In this document: one piece after another, positions 24,422 through 32,808 of the stretch
Numbering within the stretch: the stretch's first letter is position 1
Layout of the letters: each line of letters begins with the position of its first letter
Position numbers and translations under genes: made by a program
Assembly: GCA_000953695.1 (NCBI GenBank)
Contig: LN554847.1
Location: 1,181,801 to 1,245,800 of the forward strand
Direction of reading: 5' to 3'
Length of the DNA: 64,000 bases
Source of the DNA: Aliivibrio wodanis
Lineage (GTDB): Bacteria; Pseudomonadota; Gammaproteobacteria; Enterobacterales; Vibrionaceae
Notes under the pieces: model-generated
Database searches by the model: none
Seen by the model: the letters and a program-made list of their open reading frames with translations, nothing else
Told to the model about the DNA's origin: nothing

Positions 24422-24940
24422 TTACGCTTTCATTGCTGTACGCCAGTCATCATTACCAGATGTACCTGCGACTTCGTGCGTCCAATCAATAGCACGATAG
24501 GTCATAAATACATCTTCTAAGTGAGTAAAGTGTGCTTGTGCTGGATCTTGACAGTTTGGCATTGATGCTGTGATATCAACAATAATTGCATCATGCAGAA
24601 CCGTCGTGAAATAATGCTCTTGCGTACCGGTAGCTGAAGTGCGGTACCATTTGATTTCAACTTTTGGCAGCTTCTCACCTGATGTTAATGCGTTATACAT
24701 TAATGGTGACGCCTTATCGAATACCTTAGTAATACGTACTGGCTTATGCACACGCTGACCAGTAGGTTGACCAGATTGTGGGTCACGAGGTAATAGAACT
24801 TGATGCTCAAAGCCTTGAACAAGCACTTCATCTTCATGGCCTTCTTGGTAAATGTTACCTACTGAATCTTCAGTAAAAGTACCTGCTGTGATCAATCCTT
24901 GTTTTTCGCCTTCAATACGCATATAAGCTGGGGTTGGCAT
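24422..24940 (-). CDS. hcp: Hcp T6SS tube protein (Vibrio cholerae-like group)
   Basis: 172 residues from the ATG at 24938-24940, chosen over an ATG 45 bases upstream because MPTPAYMRIEG is the standard Hcp start and AAGGAAG lies just before it. Typical Hcp segments: GLITAGTFTEDSVGN, EGHEDEVLVQGFEHQV, GQPTGQRVHKP, EIKWYRT and the end GNDDWRTAMKA. It forms the expelled inner tube. It belongs to a different Hcp subgroup than the protein at 2321-2839. Confidence 0.95.
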   Translation of the reverse strand: MPTPAYMRIEGEKQGLITAGTFTEDSVGNIYQEGHEDEVLVQGFEHQVLLPRDPQSGQPTGQRVHKPVRITKVFDKASPLMYNALTSGEKLPKVEIKWYRTSATGTQEHYFTTVLHDAIIVDITASMPNCQDPAQAHFTHLEDVFMTYRAIDWTHEVAGTSGNDDWRTAMKA

Positions 24941-25305
24941 ACTATCTTCCTTTTTAATAAATAATAATGAATGTTCATTACTCATATTGCCAAAGGCGTG
25001 CCATTTTTATTATTCAATTTAATCAACAAGTTAATATTATTATAAATAAAACCCCCTCATTTAAAGTTTGAAAAACAATCAATGGATTGCATATATCAAT
25101 CAAACTAAAAGTTGTGCCAATTTAATTCGACATTCATACCAAATAAAATCTTTTGGATCTATCTCGCAAAATCTGCCACTCCAACCTAATTAACATTTTG
25201 AAACATTCTCTTTGTAAATAAACAAAAATCTATCTTTGATCACACTCTTATTTTAATTCGTACAGTATAAAGAATATACAGATGCGAACTTAAAAAGGAG
25301 AATAA
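24941..25305. other. 365-bp AT-rich divergent promoter region
   Basis: Spacer between hcp (minus) and the DUF1538 operon (plus). No gene or repeat found. T6SS and transporter promoters must lie here, but I see no regulator site I can name. The GTG start of the DUF1538 gene has a clear AAGGAG at 25294-25299. Confidence 0.5.
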
Positions 25306-26040
25306 GTGAACGCTATTAAAGCAATGTTAAGTGCTATGTTTGGAAGTTTTCGCGATCTCCTGCCTATTATTCTAGTTATCGCTTTCTTTCAATTGGTCGT
25401 ACTACAAGAGCCCCTGCCAAACCTTGGTTCTATTCTCTTTGGCTTGCTGCTTGTGGTATTGGGTTTAACCTTTTTTATCTTTGGTTTAGAGATGGGGTTA
25501 TTTCCTATTGGCGAGTCGATGGCCCAAGCCTTTGCAAGAAAAGGCAGCGTGGCTTGGTTATTACTTTTCTCTTTTTGTTTGGGTTTTGGAACGACTATTG
25601 CGGAGCCTGCACTCACAGCCGTAGCGGCAGAGGCGGCTGAAGTCGCCGCCGAAGGAGGAATGATCCCACATACAGAAAACGATATGGATGATTATGCCAA
25701 CGGACTACGTTTGACCGTCGCACTCTCTGTTGGTTTTGCCATTGTGATTGGGGTGTTACGTATTTTAAAAGGTTGGCCAATCCATATCATGATCATTGGG
25801 GGTTATATTACCGTAGTCGCACTTACATGGTTCGCACCTGAGAACATTATTGGGATTGCTTATGATTCTGGTGGCGTGACGACATCTACCATTACCGTTC
25901 CCTTAGTTACCGCTCTTGGTGTCGGTCTTGCTTCTACCATTAAAGGGCGAAATCCTATGCTTGATGGTTTTGGTTTAATCGCCTTCGCCTCCCTCCTTCC
26001 TATGATTTTTGTTATGCTCTATGGGATGGTATTAGCATGA
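25306..26040 (+). CDS. DUF1538 membrane protein (UmpA-like)
   Basis: 244 residues with about seven membrane helices. The conserved pair of DUF1538 motifs is clear: [13 protein letters not shown] near residue 95 and [26 protein letters not shown] near residue 185, followed by [19 protein letters not shown]. Starts at GTG with a strong ribosome-binding site. It overlaps the next DUF1538 gene by four bases. Paired DUF1538 proteins have been reported from Halomonas as a two-component Na+/H+ antiporter (UmpAB); transport function here is inference. Confidence 0.82.
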   Translation: MNAIKAMLSAMFGSFRDLLPIILVIAFFQLVVLQEPLPNLGSILFGLLLVVLGLTFFIFGLEMGLFPIGESMAQAFARKGSVAWLLLFSFCLGFGTTIAEPALTAVAAEAAEVAAEGGMIPHTENDMDDYANGLRLTVALSVGFAIVIGVLRILKGWPIHIMIIGGYITVVALTWFAPENIIGIAYDSGGVTTSTITVPLVTALGVGLASTIKGRNPMLDGFGLIAFASLLPMIFVMLYGMVLA

Positions 26041-26828
26041 ACAGTCTAACTCTATTTTTTGAAACCTTCTTATCAACCATTCGTGATGTATTACCGATTG
26101 TCGTTATTATTTTTGGTTTCCAATTTGCGGTATTAAAAAAACCAATAGCCAATTTACCTAAAGTCATTCTAGGGTTTTTCTACGTAATTTTAGGGTTATC
26201 CCTATTTTTAATGGGATTAGAACTCGCGCTGTTTCCACTCGGTGAATCGATGGCAGCCCAATTAACCGCGCCTGATTTTATCTATGAAGGGAAAGATGTA
26301 TTAATCCAAACCTTTGATTGGGTCGATTATTATTGGGTCTATATTTTTGCGGCGACGATTGGTTTTAGTACTACTATTGCTGAGCCATCACTCATTGCTG
26401 TTGCTATAAAAGCCAATGCGGTTTCTGGCGGCAGTATCAGTATTAATGGATTACGAATAGCCGTTGCTTTAGGTGTTGCCTTTGGTATCTCGCTAGGAAG
26501 TTATCGAATTGTAGTTGGTGATCCCATTCATTATTACATCATGGTGGGCTATGTCATTGTGGTTATCCAAACCTTCTATGCCCCTAAAATGATCATTCCG
26601 CTGGCTTACGATTCTGGTGGTGTAACAACCTCAACGGTTACCGTACCTTTGGTCACCGCACTAGGGTTGGGACTTGCTTCAACAATTCCCGGTCGAAACC
26701 CAATGATTGATGGCTTTGGATTAATTGCCTTTGCCAGCTTGTTCCCCATTATTTCTGTTATGGCTTATGCGCAGATCAGTGCTTATAGAGCCAAAACAAA
26801 ATCTAGTCCTCAAGAAAATACGAATTAA
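26037..26828 (+). CDS. DUF1538 membrane protein (UmpB-like)
   Basis: 263 residues, a paralogue of the preceding protein with the same two motifs ([40 protein letters not shown]) and the [19 protein letters not shown] box. A short extra segment with acidic residues ([18 protein letters not shown]) lies after the first helices. The ATGA overlap with the upstream gene supports assembly as a heteromeric pair in the inner membrane. The C-terminal tail after residue 245 is charged and cytosolic. Confidence 0.82.
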   Translation: MNSLTLFFETFLSTIRDVLPIVVIIFGFQFAVLKKPIANLPKVILGFFYVILGLSLFLMGLELALFPLGESMAAQLTAPDFIYEGKDVLIQTFDWVDYYWVYIFAATIGFSTTIAEPSLIAVAIKANAVSGGSISINGLRIAVALGVAFGISLGSYRIVVGDPIHYYIMVGYVIVVIQTFYAPKMIIPLAYDSGGVTTSTVTVPLVTALGLGLASTIPGRNPMIDGFGLIAFASLFPIISVMAYAQISAYRAKTKSSPQENTN

Positions 26829-26851
26829 TCGATTAATTTAGGAGAAAGCTG

Positions 26852-27202
26852 ATGCGTTTTAAATTGTTACTCGCTTTTGTAGAAGAAGCCAAAACTGATG
26901 CGGTTCTCGATGCTGCGCGTAATGCAGGAGCAACAGGAGCAACCGTAATTAATCACGCTCGTGGTGAAGGGCTAAATAAGAAAAAAACCTTTTTTGGCCT
27001 AACTCTTGAGGTTCAAAAAGATGTTTTATTATTTGTGGTTGAAGAACACCTTGCTCGGTCTATTTTAGAAAAAATTAACGAGGTAGGTGAATTTGATACT
27101 GAATCAGGCCAAGGAATTGCTATTCAAATAGATATTGAAGATGCAGTAGGAGTCGCACATCAAGTTGAAACATTAACCAAGGTCGTAGAGGAAAAGCTAT
27201 GA
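26852..27202 (+). CDS. P-II-like signalling protein
   Basis: 116 residues with the ferredoxin-like P-II pattern: RFKLLLAFVEEAKTDAVLDA, GATGATVINHARGEG near the base of the T-loop, and a last strand with GIAIQIDIEDAVGV. The T-loop region is short (LNKKKTFFGLTLEVQKD) and lacks the uridylylated Tyr segment of GlnB/GlnK, so this is a non-canonical P-II protein, as often found beside transporters. It presumably binds a nucleotide and gates the DUF1538 pair. Overlaps the CBS gene by four bases. Confidence 0.8.
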   Translation: MRFKLLLAFVEEAKTDAVLDAARNAGATGATVINHARGEGLNKKKTFFGLTLEVQKDVLLFVVEEHLARSILEKINEVGEFDTESGQGIAIQIDIEDAVGVAHQVETLTKVVEEKL

Positions 27203-27597
27203 ATACGATTAAAGTAGAAAACGTTATGTCAAATACCTACGTCATGGTTGATGGCTTAATGACGGTTGCTGAAGGCATTCAATTAGCTAAGCAGAAGCAA
27301 GTCAAAGCGCTGATTGTAAAAAAACGCCATGATGATGATGAATACGGCATTGTCCTAATGAATGATATTGCTAAAAAAGTACTCGCACAAAACCGTCCAA
27401 CAGAAAGAACGAATATTTATGAGATCATGACAAAGCCTGCACTTTCTGTCTCTCCTGATATGAACGTAAAGTACTGTGCACGATTATTCGAACGCTTTGG
27501 GATAAGCAGAGCACCTGTCATTAAAAATGGTCAGATAGTTGGAATGGTCAGTTATAACAACATTGTTTTGAATGGGATGGCTGGCGTAAGCCCCTAG
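27199..27597 (+). CDS. CBS-domain protein
   Basis: 132 residues with a tandem CBS pair: VENVMSNTYVMVDGLMTVAE opens the first and YEIMTKPALSVSPDMNVKYC the second, closed by GISRAPVIKNGQIVGMVSYN. CBS pairs bind adenine nucleotides and often control transporters. It is the last gene of the four-gene DUF1538 operon, coupled by ATGA to the P-II gene, which gives two nucleotide-sensing partners for one membrane complex. Confidence 0.85.
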   Translation: MNTIKVENVMSNTYVMVDGLMTVAEGIQLAKQKQVKALIVKKRHDDDEYGIVLMNDIAKKVLAQNRPTERTNIYEIMTKPALSVSPDMNVKYCARLFERFGISRAPVIKNGQIVGMVSYNNIVLNGMAGVSP

Positions 27598-27610
27598 TCC
27601 ACAATTCCTT

Positions 27611-27645
27611 TGGTGGCTAACGATTTTATATCTATAAAGCCACCA
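27611..27645 (+). terminator. Hairpin after the DUF1538 operon, possible terminator
   Basis: TGGTGGCT pairs with AGCCACCA around an AT-rich loop, 13 bases past the CBS stop codon. No T-run follows on the plus strand, so it may be a stability hairpin rather than an intrinsic terminator. Confidence 0.45.
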
Positions 27646-27785
27646 CTCCCAATCGCCTACCCCTTCCTATATACATAACACCACCGACAACTCCAATTGA
27701 AACGGACAACAAATTGCATTCATACTTCGAGTCACTTCACTAATTAACCTTAGACTCCTTTCTTACCTAAATAACGCATGTTAAT

Positions 27786-27804
27786 ACTAATGATAATTAT
27801 TATC
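27786..27804 (+). promoter_or_regulatory. Fur box before the ABC ATPase genes
   Basis: ACTAATGATAATTATTATC matches the Fur consensus GATAATGATAATCATTATC at 16 of 19 positions and lies 27 bases before the likely ATG at 27832. It predicts iron repression of the downstream operon. Confidence 0.75.
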
Positions 27805-27831
27805 TTTTAGGTTTTTTAACGAGTGACTATC

Positions 27832-28686
27832 ATGAGTAATATAAACATCACTAACGGCTCTCACCCTGATCCGTTAATTCAAATAAAAGAACTCTGTGTT
27901 GATTACATCACTGATAATGGTGATTTCAATGCCGTGAAGTCCGTCAGCTTTGATGTCGGTAAAGGAGAAATATTCGGCCTTGCTGGTGAATCAGGTTGTG
28001 GGAAAAGTACCATTGCCTTTGCTATTAACCGTCTTCATAAGCCACCGGCATTTATTTCTGGAGGGAGTATTTTATTTCAAGATAAAGACTTACTCCGATT
28101 ATCTGATGGACAATTAAATGCAATCCGGTGGAGTGAGATTGCTATGGTATTTCAAAGTGCCATGAACTCACTAAATCCTGTTCTTCCTATTCAGGAACAA
28201 TTTGCTGATGTATTACGCCACCACAAGGGCATGACAAACGAACAAGCGAAAGACAGGGCAGAGAAACTGTTAGATTTAGTTAATATTCCTCGTGAACGCT
28301 TAGCTGATTATCCTCACCAATTTAGTGGCGGAATGAGACAACGCCTAGTCATTGCAATTGCACTCTCTCTAAGCCCGAAACTGATCATAATGGATGAACC
28401 AACAACAGCACTTGATGTAGTTGTCCAACGAGAGATATTGCAACAAATCTATCAATTAAAACAAGAATTTGGCTTCTCAGTCTTATTTATTACCCATGAT
28501 TTGGCGCTAATGAGTCAGCTTTGTGATCGTATTGCGATTATGCGCCACGGTGAAATTGTTGAAGTTGGTACATCATCAGACATTAGAAATAACCCACAGC
28601 ACCCTTACACTCAAAAACTATGGGCTTCATTCCCAAATATTCATGAAGAAAGACGTCAATCCCCAACATTAGAAGGAGTTTTATAA
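27832..28686 (+). CDS. ABC transporter ATP-binding protein, Opp/DppD type
   Basis: About 284 residues. Walker A GESGCGKST, Q-loop MVFQSAMNSLNP, signature FSGGMRQRLVIA, Walker B LIIMDEPTTALD, H-loop ITHD, and the C-terminal oligopeptide-family box NNPQHPYTQKLW. Such subunits power import of peptides, nickel or related ligands. The ATG at 27832 is preferred over a GTG at 27823. It is unusual in being the first gene of its operon with no permease or binding-protein genes before it, and in having a Fur box. It overlaps the next ATPase gene by one base. Confidence 0.85.
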   Translation: MSNINITNGSHPDPLIQIKELCVDYITDNGDFNAVKSVSFDVGKGEIFGLAGESGCGKSTIAFAINRLHKPPAFISGGSILFQDKDLLRLSDGQLNAIRWSEIAMVFQSAMNSLNPVLPIQEQFADVLRHHKGMTNEQAKDRAEKLLDLVNIPRERLADYPHQFSGGMRQRLVIAIALSLSPKLIIMDEPTTALDVVVQREILQQIYQLKQEFGFSVLFITHDLALMSQLCDRIAIMRHGEIVEVGTSSDIRNNPQHPYTQKLWASFPNIHEERRQSPTLEGVL

Positions 28687-29618
28687 TGGATAAGCCTCTT
28701 ATTCAAGTTAAGAACATCGTTAAAGAATTTACTGTTGGTGGAGGCTTCGCAAAGGAAGATACCTTTAAAGCATTACAAGGGATCAGTTTTGATCTCTATG
28801 CAGGACGCACCTTAGCTCTGGTTGGAGAATCTGGTTGTGGCAAAAGTACCTGTGCTCGCTTAATTACTAAGGTTTACCCTGCGACGAACGGGGAAATTCT
28901 GTTTGATGGAAAAAATATCAATGAGATAACATCATCAAAAGAGATCTTAAAGTATCGCAGCCAAGTACAAATGATATTTCAAGACCCATTTGGTTCATTA
29001 AACCCAACGCATACCATTGCACATCATTTAACTCGACCACTTAAAATTCATAAACAAATAGCGAATGATAAAGACATACCTGCACGCCTACTTGAATTAT
29101 TAGATTTGGTTGAATTGGATCACGACACTTTAGCGAAATTTCCTCATGAACTCAGCGGTGGTCAGCGTCAAAGAGTCAACCTTGCCCGCGCTTTAGCGGT
29201 TGGTTCTAAGATCATTCTAGCTGACGAGCCTACCTCGATGCTTGATGTATCGATTCGATTAGGCGTTCTTAACCTAATGCAGAACATGAAAAAAGAGCTC
29301 GGTATTGGCTTTTTGTATATCACACATGATCTCGCTACTGCTCATTATATCGCCGAAGAAACCGCCGTGATGTACAAAGGCCAAATTGTAGAATGGGGAG
29401 ACACTCGCTCAATTTTACGTAACCCTCAGCACCCTTACACCAAGCTATTAATCTCAGCAGTGCCTGATCCTGATTTACCGTTTGGCAATTTAGTCGAAAG
29501 TGAACCAAACTATTCTATAGACGCTGATGAAATTAGAAAACGCAGCAGTATTGTAATAGAAGGGTGTAAACAGGTCGGCGATAATCATTTTGTTAAACAT
29601 TGGGATGAGGCAGCATAA
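28686..29618 (+). CDS. ABC transporter ATP-binding protein, Opp/DppF type
   Basis: 310 residues. Walker A GESGCGKST, MIFQDPFGSLNP Q-loop, LSGGQRQRVNLARAL signature, IILADEPTSMLD Walker B, ITHDLATA, RNPQHPYTKLLISAVPDP. It pairs with the preceding ATPase as the usual D/F heterodimer. One-base overlaps on both sides (TAATG) show tight coupling to both neighbours. The C-terminal 40 residues (after PDPD) are acidic and may mediate partner contact. The membrane partner must be encoded elsewhere. Confidence 0.87.
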   Translation: MDKPLIQVKNIVKEFTVGGGFAKEDTFKALQGISFDLYAGRTLALVGESGCGKSTCARLITKVYPATNGEILFDGKNINEITSSKEILKYRSQVQMIFQDPFGSLNPTHTIAHHLTRPLKIHKQIANDKDIPARLLELLDLVELDHDTLAKFPHELSGGQRQRVNLARALAVGSKIILADEPTSMLDVSIRLGVLNLMQNMKKELGIGFLYITHDLATAHYIAEETAVMYKGQIVEWGDTRSILRNPQHPYTKLLISAVPDPDLPFGNLVESEPNYSIDADEIRKRSSIVIEGCKQVGDNHFVKHWDEAA

Positions 29619-30097
29619 TGACATTAGATACTTGGTTAGTTTCAATTTCTAATTGGTATGAAGCAAAACAATATGACCAAATAGAAACGCTTGAAACACT
29701 CTTATATTCTGCACCTAATTCGGTGTGGGGACCAGCATTGACAGATGATCAAAGTAAAGCGATAGCCTGTTGGTTAGATGGATGTTTAAGAGTGTTTGAG
29801 CACACTAAGTATCATAATACGAAAAAAGCATACCAAACATTACAATACGCCAGTGCAAAGTTAGAAGTGGCCGCCTTTAACTCTGCAGCGGATATTGATA
29901 TTAAAGATTGGTGCTTAAAACGATTACAACATCTGACCGTACTCAGTTTGGAATTTTGTAATCAACAACAAGATCAATCCACATGGAATAAAAAAGCCCA
30001 TTCATTAATTGAAATGCACGTTAAATTAATGGCGAGCCTTTCTTGGAATGAATCGTTAAATAGCAGTAACACTCCAAATTTAATGTCCCCCCATTAA
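29618..30097 (+). CDS. Hypothetical protein, third gene of the Fur-box operon
   Basis: 159 residues, mainly helical, without signal peptide or membrane helix and with many Trp and Gln (MTLDTWLVSISNWYEAKQYD, LDGCLRVFEHTKYHNTKKAY, LQHLTVLSLEFCNQQQ). I recognise no family. Its start overlaps the stop of the ATPase gene, so it is co-expressed with the two ATPases and presumably acts with them. Iron control by the upstream Fur box is likely. Confidence 0.7.
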   Translation: MTLDTWLVSISNWYEAKQYDQIETLETLLYSAPNSVWGPALTDDQSKAIACWLDGCLRVFEHTKYHNTKKAYQTLQYASAKLEVAAFNSAADIDIKDWCLKRLQHLTVLSLEFCNQQQDQSTWNKKAHSLIEMHVKLMASLSWNESLNSSNTPNLMSPH

Positions 30098-30135
30098 ATC
30101 TATTACCTTATAAAATGACCATATAAAACCATAAA

Positions 30136-30181
30136 AAAAGCAGTAGGTGCTAGATCGTAATAATAATCCCCTACTGCTTTT
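30136..30181. terminator. Terminator after the Fur-box operon
   Basis: AAAAGCAGTAGG (30136-30147) pairs with CCTACTGCTTTT (30170-30181), with an A-run before and T-rich bases after. It can also serve the minus-strand operon arriving from the right. Confidence 0.82.
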
Positions 30182-30231
30182 CTGTATAGATGCTTTTCTG
30201 TATAGAGTAAACTCGCCAAATTTAGATCAGG

Positions 30232-31116
30232 CTATAACGCTAATTGCCATCTCTGTAATGGCGCTTTACTGTTTATTCCTGCTCTGCCCCAACGATCAAC
30301 CGCATCAACAACTAATACACGTTCCATTGGTAGCAATGCTTGCATCTGTTTGTTTGGCTTTTGAGTTGTAATAATCCAAACTGACTCATCTTCTTCAATT
30401 AAGCCTTTCAACTGTGCTTTATCATCTTCTGTCCATTCAAGAGCAGGTTTTGTTAAACGATCAACCACAAACAATTGATTGCCAGAGGCAAAATCTTCTA
30501 ACTGCTCAGACAACAAAATAACCGAGTCGATATCATTCTCTAAAATCACTTTTTGTTGTTGATTAATTAATTGACGTACCGACAACATAAACTGCTCTTG
30601 GTTTTTTTGAATCTGCTCTGATTTATCAGGCCAGATACGTTGAAAATCATCACTAACAATCGCTACCATTCTGATTAAGTTTGTTGGGTTTAACCATGCG
30701 TATTTTGAGGTCGTTCCATCAGATAAACGTAATGTTGCTACACCTTGTGCTCGAGGAGTTATCGCTTGAGAGGCGTCAACCTCAATAATCTGAATATTGC
30801 TGTATCTTGCGTTCACAAACAGAGGATCATCAGCCCATACCGCCCCAATCGTCACAACCGCTTGGGCTGTTTTTGCTGAATCTTGAACGGTTTTAGCCCC
30901 TTTATTGGCAACCCAATTGGGTAAACGCTCAATCCCATAACGATTTGGTGGTAAATATTTTGTCGTTAATGAGGTTTCTTTTAATAACTCGCTTGATAAC
31001 ATATACGTCACAGGGGTTGCCGTTAATACATCTGCCGCTATTACTGTTTTGATGCTAAATAGTGAGGCGACACATATACTAGCAATCGCTATCCATTTCA
31101 TTGAATTCTGTTTCAT
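30232..31116 (-). CDS. Exported TroA/ZnuA-like protein without histidine
   Basis: 294 residues with a signal peptide (MKWIAIASICVASLFSIKTV, cleavage near IAADV). The general layout follows TroA-superfamily metal-binding proteins: KYLPPNRYGIERLPNW where others have the first ligand loop, KYAWLNPTNLIRMVAIVSDD where ZnuA has DPHxWLDP, a long central helix, and VWIITTQKP. The sequence contains no histidine at all, so the usual His ligands are absent. It is the last gene of the metal ABC operon, 52 bases after the permease. It may be a scaffold or accessory to the true binding protein at 32808. Family membership is a moderate-confidence inference. Confidence 0.55.
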   Translation of the reverse strand: MKQNSMKWIAIASICVASLFSIKTVIAADVLTATPVTYMLSSELLKETSLTTKYLPPNRYGIERLPNWVANKGAKTVQDSAKTAQAVVTIGAVWADDPLFVNARYSNIQIIEVDASQAITPRAQGVATLRLSDGTTSKYAWLNPTNLIRMVAIVSDDFQRIWPDKSEQIQKNQEQFMLSVRQLINQQQKVILENDIDSVILLSEQLEDFASGNQLFVVDRLTKPALEWTEDDKAQLKGLIEEDESVWIITTQKPNKQMQALLPMERVLVVDAVDRWGRAGINSKAPLQRWQLAL

Positions 31117-31168
31117 TTCTTATCCTATCTATACCCATATTCTTCGATTATTATTGAGGTCTACTCTG

Positions 31169-32044
31169 TTAATTCTTACGAATAATTCGGTAGGTGGTCG
31201 CAAGTAAAAAGAAGAAAGCTGAAACAATAATAATCGCAGCCCCAGAAGGCACTGGCATTTCTAATTCCATCGGTAATACGGTGCCAATCAAGCACGATAT
31301 TGTCGCTAATAGCGCAGACATCAAGACAAAACTGCCCATATTCTTAGTTAACAATCGAGCCGTCGCACCAGGTATGAGCAATAACGCGCCAACTAAAACC
31401 GCACCGACAATTTTTACCGATGCAATCGTCACAAGGGTAATCATCATCACAAAAAGGTAATCATAAAAATTAGTTTTGTAGCCACGAACTCTGGCAATAT
31501 CAGGGCTAATACAAGTTAATAAAATACGATTAAACGTCGGAATTAATACCACCACAATCAATAAGCAACTGCCTGCTAGAATCGCAATGTCTTGGTCCGT
31601 AACCGTTAGGATAGAACCGAACAATACGTTCTCTAGCATGTGAATATTAATTTTACGTGCTACGTACATCAGTAATGCAGCGCCCACAGCCAATGCCAAG
31701 GCAAGGAAAACCCCAACTAACGTATCGTAAGGCACGTTAGTTCGGTTTCTTACAAAATGCAGTAACAAAGCAAAGATCATACAGAAACTAAATAAGCCGA
31801 TGATTGGGTTCTCTGCGGGCTCACCCAATAACACACCTAACGCGATACCCGTTAAGGCAGCGTGTCCAACTGCTTCAGAAAAAAAGGCCAAACGCTTTGC
31901 AATCACTAACGTCCCCAAACCACCTAACAATGGCCCTAAGAGGATGGCGGCAACAATAGCATTAACCATAAAGGCATACGAAAAACTGTCACTTAAGAAA
32001 CCTTGCTCGACGCCATATAACGCCCACTGACGAAACAGTTCCAT
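31169..32044 (-). CDS. Metal ABC transporter permease (ZnuB/MntB-like)
   Basis: 291 residues with about eight membrane helices and the ABC-3 family pattern: GPLLGGLGTLVIAKRLAFFSEAVGHAALTG near residues 35-65, later PDIARVRGYKTNFYDYLFVM and KIVGAVLVGALLLIPGATAR. ABC-3 permeases carry zinc, manganese or iron(II) across the inner membrane. The start abuts the ATPase gene by a one-base overlap. Metal specificity cannot be read from sequence; the neighbouring TonB and Fur features make iron, zinc or manganese all possible. Confidence 0.9.
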   Translation of the reverse strand: MELFRQWALYGVEQGFLSDSFSYAFMVNAIVAAILLGPLLGGLGTLVIAKRLAFFSEAVGHAALTGIALGVLLGEPAENPIIGLFSFCMIFALLLHFVRNRTNVPYDTLVGVFLALALAVGAALLMYVARKINIHMLENVLFGSILTVTDQDIAILAGSCLLIVVVLIPTFNRILLTCISPDIARVRGYKTNFYDYLFVMMITLVTIASVKIVGAVLVGALLLIPGATARLLTKNMGSFVLMSALLATISCLIGTVLPMELEMPVPSGAAIIIVSAFFFLLATTYRIIRKN

Positions 32045-32808
32045 TACGCAGCCTCTCCATTGTTGGTTTTTGATGCATCGTACTGAGCACTTGCACCCGT
32101 ATAATGATTGAATAATCGCTCAATTTTCTCAGGTTTTAATACTTCTGAATAACAACCAGAATCAACCAAATTACGATTGATAACATGAACATGTGCTTTA
32201 AGACGGCGAACAGCGGTCACATCGTGGTGAACGGCTAATACCGTTTTACCTTGCGCGATAAATTCATGCATTAAGGATTCAAGATAACGAACCCCGTGCT
32301 CATCCATTCCTGTTGTTGGTTCATCAAGAACAAGTAAATCGGGATTATCCAGTAACGCTTGCGCGAATAACACGCGTTGTTGCTCACCACCAGAAAGTTG
32401 CCCCATGCGACGATCGGCACGGTTAGACATTCCAACGCGCTCTAACTGCGCCATTGCAAATGCTTCTTGGCTGCTTTTCTTACGCCATAACGCACTTAAA
32501 AACAGAGGCACTCGCGTTTGATTCAATAAAATGAAATCTTTCACTGTTAGCGGCAGGCTAGATTCAAAGACGGCTTTTTGTGGTACATAACCAATCACGC
32601 CTTTCTGCTCTGGCCACTCAATATTAATTTCACCTTGAAACGCGGTTAATCCTAAAATTGAACGCAATAACGAGGTTTTACCACCGCCATTAGGACCCAT
32701 CACCACATGGCATTGACCGGCTTCAAAACGTTGGTTCACCCCTTCTAAAATGGTATTTTCACCATAAGTAAGCCCAACATTGATTAACGAAATTGCTGGT
32801 CCTGACAT
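32044..32808 (-). CDS. Metal ABC transporter ATP-binding protein
   Basis: 254 residues. Walker A MGPNGGGKTSLLR, Q-loop GYVPQKAVF, signature LSGGEQQRVLFAQAL, Walker B LLVLDEPTTGMD, and HHDVTAVRRL with the switch His. Length and the SALWRKKSSQEAF insertion are typical for ZnuC/MntA-type subunits. It overlaps the binding-protein gene and the permease gene by one base each, forming a compact three-gene transporter. Confidence 0.92.
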   Translation of the reverse strand: MSGPAISLINVGLTYGENTILEGVNQRFEAGQCHVVMGPNGGGKTSLLRSILGLTAFQGEINIEWPEQKGVIGYVPQKAVFESSLPLTVKDFILLNQTRVPLFLSALWRKKSSQEAFAMAQLERVGMSNRADRRMGQLSGGEQQRVLFAQALLDNPDLLVLDEPTTGMDEHGVRYLESLMHEFIAQGKTVLAVHHDVTAVRRLKAHVHVINRNLVDSGCYSEVLKPEKIERLFNHYTGASAQYDASKTNNGEAA

